The notes under the pieces are model-generated. The model worked only from the letters and a program-made list of their open reading frames with translations. It was not told the DNA's origin and ran no database searches. This document shows, one piece after another, positions 52,115 through 61,300 of a stretch of DNA of 64,000 nucleotides. Every line of letters starts with the position of its first letter. The first letter of the stretch is position 1. Location: assembly GCA_026399875.1 (NCBI GenBank), contig JAPLQF010000011.1:44729-108728 (forward strand), in the 5' to 3' direction. The translations under genes were made by a program, and so were the position numbers. Origin of the DNA: Burkholderiales bacterium (lineage in GTDB: Bacteria > Pseudomonadota > Gammaproteobacteria > Burkholderiales > Burkholderiaceae_E).

Positions 52115-53795
52115 AGCCGATTGCGCTCGCCGACTTCAGCTGCGTGCGCAGCAGATGCTTCTGGATCTTGCCGGTCGAGGTCTTGGGCAGGGTCATGAAG
52201 CGGATCTCGCGCGGGCACTTGAAGCGGGCCAGATGCTGGCGGCAGTGCTCGATCAGGGCAGCGGCAAGTGCTTGGGTCGCCTGATCGTCGGCCGGCGCAA
52301 AGTCGGGGCGCAGTTCGACCAGCGCGAGCGGTGTCTCGCCCCACTTCTCGTCGGGTCGGGCGATGACTGCCACCGCCATGACCGCCGGATGCCGGTAGAG
52401 CGCATCCTCGACCTCGATCGATGAGATGTTTTCGCCGCCCGAGATGATGATGTCCTTGGCGCGATCCTTGAGCTTCACATAGCCGTCGGCATGCAGCACG
52501 CCGAGGTCTCCGGTATGGAACCAGCCGCCTGCAAAGGCTTCGCGGGTGGCGGCCTGGTTTTTCAGATAGCCCTTCATCACGATGTTTCCGCGAAAAACCA
52601 CCTCGCCCATGGTGGTGGCATCGCGTGGCACCTCAAGGCCGGTCTGCGGATCAATGACGGTGCAGGCCTGCTGAACCTGATAGCGCATGCCCTGGCGGGC
52701 GTTGAGGTCGGCCTGCTCGCCGATCGGCAACGCTGTCCATTCATCGTGTTTGGCACAGGCCGCCGCCGGCCCGTAGACCTCGGTCAGTCCGTACACATGG
52801 GTCACATCAAAACCCATCTTCGCCATGCCTTCGATCATTGCGGCCGGCGGCGAGGCGCCGGCCACCATCGCCTTGACCTGCCAGTCGATGCCCGCGCGCA
52901 GGGCAGCCGGTGCGGCGATCAGCGTGGCATGCACGATCGGCGCGCCACAGTAATGCGACACGCGGTGCTCGCGCATCAGCCCGAAGATCAGCGCCGGATC
53001 GACACGACGCAGACAGACATTGGTACCGGCCATCGCCGCAAGCGTCCACGGGAAACACCAGCCATTGCAGTGAAACATCGGCAGGGTCCAGAGATAGACC
53101 GGGTGGCGCGGCAGGTTCCAGGCCAGCACATTACCGACCGCATTCAGATAGGCGCCGCGATGATGGACCACCACACCCTTCGGGTTGCCGGTGGTGCCCG
53201 AGGTGTAGTTCAGGCCGATCGCATCCCATTCATCTTCCGGCGGCTGCCAGACATGGGCCGGGTCGCCGCGCGCAATCAGGTCCTCGTAGGCAATGTCACC
53301 GAAGCACTCGCCCGGGCCGCTGTATTCCGGATCATCGACATCGATCAGCACAGGCAGGGACTTGCCCGCCGCCTGCATCAGCCCGATGGCGGCCCGCACC
53401 ACCTCGGCGAACTCGCGATCGACGATCAGCACTTTGCTGTCGGAGTGCTCAAGCACGAAGGCCACCGTGGCGGCATCGAGCCGGGTATTGATGCAGTGAA
53501 GCACCGCGCCCGACATCGGCACGCCGTAATGCGCTTCGATCATCGGCGGGGTATTGGGCAGCATGACCGCCACGGTGTCGCCCTCGCCAATCTCCATGGC
53601 CGCCAGGCTTGAGGCGAGCCGCACCGAGCGCTCACGCAGCTGAGCCCAGGTCCGGCGCAGCGGCCCGTGCACCACCGCGCAGCGATCGGGATAGACATCG
53701 GCCGCCCAGCCGATGAGCGACAAGGGCGTCAGCGGGACATGATTGGCGGCGTTGCGATCGAGTCCCTGACGATAGGGATTGGGATGAGTGGGCAT
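52113..53795 (-). CDS. AMP-forming acyl-CoA synthetase (medium/short-chain, DmdB-like)
   Basis: A 560-residue ANL-superfamily ligase that activates a carboxylic acid with ATP and CoA. Motifs: P-loop YTSGTTGNPKG, the PMFHCNGW segment typical of this subfamily, VYGLTEVYG, HTGDLG, the hinge KDRAKDIIISGGENIS and catalytic Lys in PKTSTGKIQKHLL. The subfamily includes methylmercaptopropionyl-CoA, cinnamoyl-CoA and medium-chain ligases; the substrate cannot be fixed. AAGGAG lies 7 nt upstream of the ATG. The gene follows the GGDEF gene by 61 bp. Confidence 0.92.
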   Translation of the reverse strand: MPTHPNPYRQGLDRNAANHVPLTPLSLIGWAADVYPDRCAVVHGPLRRTWAQLRERSVRLASSLAAMEIGEGDTVAVMLPNTPPMIEAHYGVPMSGAVLHCINTRLDAATVAFVLEHSDSKVLIVDREFAEVVRAAIGLMQAAGKSLPVLIDVDDPEYSGPGECFGDIAYEDLIARGDPAHVWQPPEDEWDAIGLNYTSGTTGNPKGVVVHHRGAYLNAVGNVLAWNLPRHPVYLWTLPMFHCNGWCFPWTLAAMAGTNVCLRRVDPALIFGLMREHRVSHYCGAPIVHATLIAAPAALRAGIDWQVKAMVAGASPPAAMIEGMAKMGFDVTHVYGLTEVYGPAAACAKHDEWTALPIGEQADLNARQGMRYQVQQACTVIDPQTGLEVPRDATTMGEVVFRGNIVMKGYLKNQAATREAFAGGWFHTGDLGVLHADGYVKLKDRAKDIIISGGENISSIEVEDALYRHPAVMAVAVIARPDEKWGETPLALVELRPDFAPADDQATQALAAALIEHCRQHLARFKCPREIRFMTLPKTSTGKIQKHLLRTQLKSASAIG

Positions 53796-53814
53796 GGGCG
53801 TCTCCTTCTGATCA

Positions 53815-53827
53815 GCGGATTATCCGC
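53815..53827. promoter_or_regulatory. Short palindrome upstream of the acyl-CoA ligase gene
   Basis: GCGGAT-T-ATCCGC, 6-bp perfect arms around a single base, 20 bp upstream of the ligase ATG. A candidate operator for a dimeric regulator; no regulator gene is adjacent. Confidence 0.4.
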
Positions 53828-53856
53828 CGACCCCGCGATCGAGACCATGCTGCGGC

Positions 53857-55395
53857 TCAAACGATGAGCTGCTGCTGCTTCGGGTCGAAGAGACAGACGC
53901 GGTCGCGGCCAGAGCGCTTGGCCTGATACAGCGCTGTATCAGCCCAGAACAGCAAGTGGTGAAGGCCGGTACTCTCTGACGCCGCATCAGAAACACCCAC
54001 CGACACGGTTGCCTCGAGCCCCGGAAACTCGGACCGGAACTGCTCTCGGCAATTTTGAGCAAACTGCAGACGCAGCCGGTTGGCGATCGTCTCGGCCTCG
54101 GCCGGTGTGCATCCCGGCAGCAGCACCGCAAACTCCTCGCCGCCGTAACGGGCGAGCAGCTCGTGCGAACGCAATCCTCCTCGCAGGCAGGTCGCAATCG
54201 CCTGGATGACACGGTCTCCAACAGCATGACCGAAGCGGTCGTTGATCGACTTGAAGTGATCGATGTCGAAGAGCAGGGCCACGATCGGGACACCGTCGCG
54301 AGTGGATCTCGAAAGCAGCAGATCGCCGAGATCGGAGAAGGCCCGCCGGTTGAGGCAGTCGGTCAGCGGATCGCGGGTGGCCAGGCGTTCGAGCTCAAGG
54401 TTCTTGGCCTCGATCATGGCCCTCGATGCCTGCAACTCGGACAGGGTCCGGCGCAGGCTTTCATTGGCTTGGCTGACCGCGGTGACGTCGGCAAACGACA
54501 CCAGGCAGCCACGCACTTTCTCCTGGGCATCATGGATCGGCGAACACGCGACCTGCAATTCGCGCACGCCATCGGCCATATCGAGCTGCATCGCCTCGCC
54601 GCTCAGCACGCTTGACTGCGCCATGGCGCGCACCCAGGGCATCGGCTGACCTGGCGGTGTGGAGGGCTCGGTCTGCGTCGACCGAAGTCCGATCGAGGCG
54701 AGCTGGGTACCCTCGACAAGCTCGGTCCCGTCAACGAAGGTCTTAAAGACTTTGTTGGTCAGCACGATCCTGCCGGACAGGTCGACGATGGCGATACCTT
54801 CCACCAGGGTATCGAAGGCCGCCCTCACCCGCTCCGGGATGACCGAGGCCGGATCGAGGTGCTGCAGCACGCGACGCATGAAGATCCGGAAACCGAGCAG
54901 ACCCGCGATGAACACGAAGACCGCAAGCGGCAGGACCGGCTGCTCGAGCAGGGTCGCCAGAGTTGATTTCGTCTGCTCCCGGTAGGCAAGCTCGAAGTCC
55001 CCCCAATGGGTCTTGCCGGCAAAAAGCGGAATGCGCAGCTGATCGGGCGTCAACTTCGCGGTCGAGGCCGCTGGCGGCCACCAGCGGACCGGGTCGCCAG
55101 CCTGAACAATCACCTGCCCGTCTTCGCGACGAAAGGCCATCGAGCCCAGCTGCGGATCGCGCGCAACCAGACCCTGCATAACGCTCGAGAGGGTGTCGAT
55201 ATCACCCTTGCGGATCAATGCCGCACCCTGCACCGCAACCGACTCGCCGAACAGTCGTCGCGCCTTGGCGCGCTCGTCTTCGCCGTTCACGAACAGACCA
55301 AACAATGCGTTGGCCAGCAGTACCAGCACGCAGGTCATCAGGGCCAGACCGATGCTGATCTGGGTGGTCGGGTTGGCGCGCTGCAGAAACTTCAT
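53857..55395 (-). CDS. Membrane-anchored PAS-GGDEF diguanylate cyclase
   Basis: A 512-residue inner-membrane protein: TM1 (about 13-35), a periplasmic region of about 115 residues, TM2 (about 150-172), a PAS-like domain (about 190-330, with VEGIAIVDLSGRIVLTNKVF), a short coiled coil and a GGDEF domain (about 345-505) with DPLTDCLNRRAF, FDIDHFKSINDRFGH and active site YGGEEF. The I-site position reads RSHE rather than RxxD. It should make c-di-GMP in response to a periplasmic or PAS-sensed signal. The start overlaps the stop of the giant repeat protein gene by 4 bp, so both are likely expressed together. Confidence 0.92.
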   Translation of the reverse strand: MKFLQRANPTTQISIGLALMTCVLVLLANALFGLFVNGEDERAKARRLFGESVAVQGAALIRKGDIDTLSSVMQGLVARDPQLGSMAFRREDGQVIVQAGDPVRWWPPAASTAKLTPDQLRIPLFAGKTHWGDFELAYREQTKSTLATLLEQPVLPLAVFVFIAGLLGFRIFMRRVLQHLDPASVIPERVRAAFDTLVEGIAIVDLSGRIVLTNKVFKTFVDGTELVEGTQLASIGLRSTQTEPSTPPGQPMPWVRAMAQSSVLSGEAMQLDMADGVRELQVACSPIHDAQEKVRGCLVSFADVTAVSQANESLRRTLSELQASRAMIEAKNLELERLATRDPLTDCLNRRAFSDLGDLLLSRSTRDGVPIVALLFDIDHFKSINDRFGHAVGDRVIQAIATCLRGGLRSHELLARYGGEEFAVLLPGCTPAEAETIANRLRLQFAQNCREQFRSEFPGLEATVSVGVSDAASESTGLHHLLFWADTALYQAKRSGRDRVCLFDPKQQQLIV

Positions 55396-58300
55396 GCGGA
55401 CTCCACGATGGCAGCGGGCTGACGCGAGATGTTGTCGGGCACTGGCGTATGCGCAGGGCTCGGGGCGTTGGGGTCATCGAACAAGGTGGGAACGTCGAGC
55501 GGGTCTTGCCGATCGGGCAGGCCATCGTCGTCTTCGTCATCCCGGCGTTCGCGAGCCAGGATCGGCAAGGGGTCGAAGGTCCGGGCGAGCGGCCCATAGG
55601 TCAGCACGATCCACAGCAATGTGCCGCCATTGACCAGCCACCAGAGCACGCCCGCCGACACAGCGGCTGCCGTACTTTGAACCGACAGGCTCGAGAGCGT
55701 GAGTTCGTCAACGACCGTCTGGGTCGGCTCAAGACTCTCGCTCCTTAGCCTGATCTCGGTCGCCTGCGGACTTGCGTCGATCGAATTGCGCGTGTCATCG
55801 GCGAGACCGATCACCGACACGCTGTCGGGCGTCACCACGAACACGCCGGCAACGAGCGCCTGCGACTCGAAGGCACGCACCACCGTCGGCACCGTCATCG
55901 ACGATTCGAGTCGGCGCGCCGCCGAGATATCGGTCGGCGCACTACGGGCCATCTCAACCGGCGCAATCAGCCTGATAGCGATGTCTGACCGGTCGGCGCC
56001 GGGCGCCGTGATCAGGCTCGGCACGATCGGTGCCAGGGCGTCTTCACGTGAAGACGCTGAAGTCGACGCGGAGACGCCAGGCTTTGCCGATTCGCGGCCG
56101 GATGCAGCGTCTGTTGCCGAAGCCGTGCCAGCTGCGGGCAGGGAGGACGAGCCAACCGGAGGCGTGAGGACCGGCGTCGTGCCGACAGGTGACGATGTGA
56201 CTGTTGTCGTGCCAACCGAGGTCGATGTAGCCGGCGTGGTGGCGCCTGGTGTTGATGTAACCGGTATCGACATGACCGGCGGCGTGCTGACCGGGATCGG
56301 ACTCCCAGGGGTCCGTGCAAAGGTGGGCGGCAGGCTCACCTCGATCGGCACGCTGCGAGGCAGATCAACGCCCGAGGCCGGATCGGTCAGATCCCGAACA
56401 ATCAGGTCAAGACGGGTCTCACCGAAAAAGTCATCGGCCGGCAGAAAGCTCAGGGTGGCAAGTGCCGCATTGACTGCCCTCATCGGACCCTCGATGATCA
56501 GCTTCGAGTCGGCGCCAACGCCCAGAGGCGGCGCAAGCGTCAGACCGTCAACCGTCGCGATCGAGAGGGAACCCCCGTTAACCGTGAGGGTGACCCTCAG
56601 CGTCGACTCGATGTCATCAGTATCGGTAATGAAGATCGGGTTGTTGCCCTCCACTCTGAATTCCAGGGGCATACCGGCCAGAGTCGCCTGGGAACCGGGC
56701 GCATTGACTTCGGGCAGATGATTGATCGGGGTGATGGTGATGGCGGTGCTGGCACCCGACTGCAGGCCGGTCGCATCGGTCGCCAGCACTTGCAGCGTGT
56801 CGCTGCCATGGAAGTCGCGCACGGACCGATAACTCAGGCTGGCCAGCGCGGCCTGCAACTGGCTTGAATTGCCACCAAGCGTGATCGTCGATGAGCCCTG
56901 TTCGCCTGCAACGATGGTCGCGCCACCTGCGAGGTCGAGCGCAAGGCTGCCATGCTCCACACGCAGACTGACCGTCGACAGATTGCCGTCAACATCAGAG
57001 ACGCTGAGCCCTGCAATCGGGATGCCGGTGTTTTCGAGCAGTGTTGCGGCGGGAGGCGCGGTGACCACCGGTGCATCGGGAAGATTGGTCACCGTGATGG
57101 CCAGGGCTTGGGTCGTGAGCAGGCTGCCGTCGTCCGCGCCGACAATGACCTGGTATCGATTGTCGCCGTTGGCATCGGCCGGCAGGTGCCAGCGTGGCGA
57201 GCTGACGAAGGACAGCAGGCCGGTATTGGTGTCGATCAGAAAGCGTGCGGCGTCGGCGCCGCCCACGATCGAGTAGCCAAGCCGCTGCGCCGGCAGGTCG
57301 ATGTCAGTGGCCGTGACTTGCGTGACGCTCGTGCTGTTCTCGGTCACGCTGAGCGAGGCGCTGGCGCCGCCACCGTTGCTGGTGATCACCGGCGCACTGT
57401 TGACCGGCGTGAGGTTGAAGGTGATCGTCTTTGCAGTCGGATCGAGATCGACGCCACCGTTGGCAATGCCACCGTTGTCCTGCACGCGGAAAGTGAAGCT
57501 TGCAGACCCAGTGCCATTGGTAACAGGCGTGAAGACCAGCCTGCCGGCGTTGATGTCGGCGATGCTGATGCTCTGACCCACGGTCACCGCAGTACCCGCG
57601 AGCGTCAGGCTGCCTACGGTCGGCAGGCTCGACATTGTCACTGCCATCAGGGCATTGGAAGGGCTATCGTTTGTATCGCTGAAGCCGAAGTCGGTCGCAG
57701 CAAAGACCCAGGCCGCGTCCTCGGTCGTCGTGAACGTGGCATTGGCACCCGACGGGGCATCGTTCACCGGTGTGACATTGAAAGTGATCGTCTTCGCCGT
57801 CGGATCAAGGTCGACGCCGCCGTTGGCCGTGCCACCGTTGTCCTGCACCTGGAAGGTGAGGCTCGCATAAGCCGTGCTGTTGCCGTTAGCCACTGGCGTG
57901 AAGACCAGCTGGCCGGCGTTGATGTCGCCGATGCTGATGCTCTGGCCCGCAGTCACCGCAATACCTGCGAGCGTCAGGCTGCCGGCGGTCGGCAGGCTCG
58001 ACATCGTCACGGCCATCAACGCATTGGCGGGGCTGTCATTCGTATCGCTGAATCCGAAGTCGGTCGCAGCAAAAACCCACGGCGTGTCCTCGGTCGTCGT
58101 AAAGGTGGCGCTGGCACCCGACGGCGCGTCGTTATCGGCGATCACATTGAAAGTGATCGTCTTCGCCGTCGGATCGAGGTCGACTCCGCCATTTGCAGTG
58201 CCACCGTTGTCCTGCACCCGGAAGGTGATGCTCGCGTAACCGGTTCCGCTACCGTTGGTAACCGGCGTGAAGACCAGCCTGCCGGCGTTGATGTCGGCAA

Positions 58301-61300
58301 CGCTGATGCTCTGACCCACGGTCACCGCAGTACCTGCGAGCGTGAGGCTGCCTACGGTCGGCAGGCTCGACATCGTCACTGCCATCAAGGCATTTGAAGG
58401 GCTATCGTTTGTATCGCTGAAGCCGAAGTCGGTCGCAGCAAAGACCCACGGCGTGCCTTCGCCCGTGGTCAGCGTTTTGTCAGCTCCACTTGGCGCATCG
58501 TTAACGGCGATCACATTGAAGTTGATCGTCTTTGCAGTCGGATCAAGATCGACTCCGCCGTTGGAAGTGCCACCGTTGTCCTGCACGCGGAAAGTGAAGC
58601 TCGCCGACCCAGTGCCATTGGTAACCGGCGTGAAGACCAGCCTGCCCGCACTGATGTCGGCAACGCTGATGCTCTGACCCACGGTCACCGCAGTACCCGC
58701 GAGCGTGAGGTTACCGGCAGTCGGCAGGCTCGACATCGTCACTGCCATCAAGGCATTGGAAGGGCTGTCGTTTGTATCGCTGAAGCCGAAGTCGGTCGCA
58801 GCAAAGACCCAGGGTGTGCCTTCTGCCATGGTGAGCGTGGCGCTGGCACCCGACGGCGCGTCGTTAGCGGCGATCACATTGAAAGTGATCATCTTCGCCG
58901 TCGGATCGAGGTCGACTCCGCCGTTGGCCGTGCCGCCGTTGTCTTGCACACGGAAGGTGAAGCTCGCGTAGCCGGTTCCGCTGGCGTTGGCCACTGGCGT
59001 GAAGACCAGCCTGCCGGCGTTGATGTCGGCGATGCTGATGCTCTGGCCGACCGTCACCGCAGTGCCTGCGAGCGTCAGGTTCCCTGCCGTCGCCAGACTG
59101 GAGATCGTGACCGCAGAGAAGGCATTAGCCGGCGTGTCATTCGCATCGCCGAATCCGAAATCGGTCGCAGCAAAGACCCAGACCGTGCCTTCGTTCGTGG
59201 TGAGCGTGGCGCTAGCACCCGACGGGGCATCGTTGACCGCAATTACGTTGAAGGTGATCGTCTTCGCCGTCGGATCAAGGTCGACACCGCCATTGGCAGT
59301 GCCACCGTTGTCCTGCACCCGGAAGGTGAAGCTCGCATAGCCGGTGCCGGAGGCATTCAGACCCGGCGTGAAGACAAGCTTGCCGGCGTTGATGTCGGCC
59401 ACGCTGATGCTCTGGCCAACCGTCACCGCAATGCCATCGACCGTGAGACTACCGGCGTTGGGCAGCGTCGAGATCGACACCGCCAGCAAGGCATTGGCCG
59501 GCGAGTCGCTTGCATCGGTAAAGCCAAAGTCGGCGGCAGCCAAGACCCGGGGCGTGTCTTCGGTCGTCGTGAGCGTGGCGCTGGTACCCGACGGTGCATC
59601 GTTGACCGACGTGATGTTGACCGTGCTCGTGCCCTGCGTGGTGAGTGCGCCGCCGCTGCCTTGGGCCGAGGTATTGCCGTCGCTGAAGGTCCAGACGATC
59701 TGTACGCTTGCGGGCGGCGTGCCGCTCGCGTTGGCATAAGCCAGCGAGGAGAGCAGCTCGTCGACCCGCGCCTGCGTGGCGTTGCTGTTAAAGGTGATCG
59801 ACAGCGTGCCGGCGGCATTGCTCACCGTACCGATCGTCAGACCCGAGAGCACAGCATCGCCGCCGGTAAAGCTCAGGTTGCCAAGGGTGGAGAAGACGTC
59901 CTCGGCATTGGCGCCGCCATCGCGTGCCAGTGTGATCGACGCGCCGCTGTAATCGCCCGCGCCATTGTTCAAAGCCGCGAGGTCGGCATCGTAGATCGCG
60001 ACACCGGCATCGAGTGCCACCGCAGCGGCGCCCTCGGTGTAACTGACCGATCCACCCAGCGTGTTGGCGGCAATGCTGCCGAAAGCGGTGTCGAGCGAGC
60101 CGTCGGCGTTGACGCGGATCAGGCTGAAGTCACTGGTGCTGCCGTTGATGGAGGACCCCGCGACCAGGATCCTGCCGTCGGGCTGCAGGGTCAGGCTGTA
60201 CCCGAGGTCGTCGTGAGTGCCAACCGGCACGATGAGCTTGCCGTCGTTATCAAAGGTGGTGTCCAGCGTGCCATCAGCGTTCAGGCGAATCAGGCTGAAG
60301 TCATAGTCGCTGCCGTTAAATGAGTTCCCGGCGACAAGGATCTTGCCGTCGGTCTGTACGCTGACGCTCTGGCCGGTGTCTTCGTCGCTCCCGACTGGCA
60401 TGATGAGCTTGCCGCTTCCATTGAAGCCGGTGTCAAGCGTGCCGTCCGCATTCAGGCGGATCAGGCTGAACTCGAAGTCGATGCCGATGCTGGAGTAGCC
60501 CGCCAACAGAATCTTGCCGTCGGTCTGTACGGTGACGCTCTTGCCGATGTCGTCGCCGCTGCCGACTGGCATGATGAGCTTGCCGTCTCCATTGAAGCTG
60601 GTATCAAGCGACCCATCGGCATTCAGGCGGATCAGGCTGAAGTCAGCATCGCTGCCGTTGCTGGAGTAGCCCGCGAGGAGAATCCTGCCGTCAGGCTGGG
60701 CAGTCACGCTCGAGCCCACTTCATTGGCAACGCCGACCGGCACGATGAGCTTGCCGTCACCATCGAAGGAGGTGTCAAGCGATCCATCGGTGTTCAGGCG
60801 GATCAGGCTGAAACTGTTGTTGCTGCCGTTGAAGGAGGTCCCGGCAACAATAATCTTGCCGTCGGGCTGAATGGTGACGCTACGGCCGCTGTCATCGCCG
60901 CTGCCAACTGAGATGACGAGCTTGCCGTTTCCATTGAAGCTGGTATCGAGCGACCCATCCGCATTCAAGCGGATCAGGCTGAAGTCGTCGTTGATGCCGT
61001 TGCTGGAGCTGCCCGCCACAATAATCTTGCCGTCGGGCTGCACGGTCACGCTGTTGCCGAAGTTCCTGCCATTGCTGCCGACCGGCACGATGAGCTTGCC
61101 GTCGCCATCAAAGGAGGTGTCGAGCGAACCATCGGCATTCAGGCGGGCCAGGCTGAAGTCGTAGTCACTGCCGTTGAAAGACTGACCTGCGACAAGGATC
61201 TTTCCGTCGGGTTGGACGGTGAGGCTGTTGCCGAAGTCGCTGCTACTGCCAACCGGCACTATCAGCTTGCCGGTACCAGGCAAGCGCGCGAAAGTCGGCG

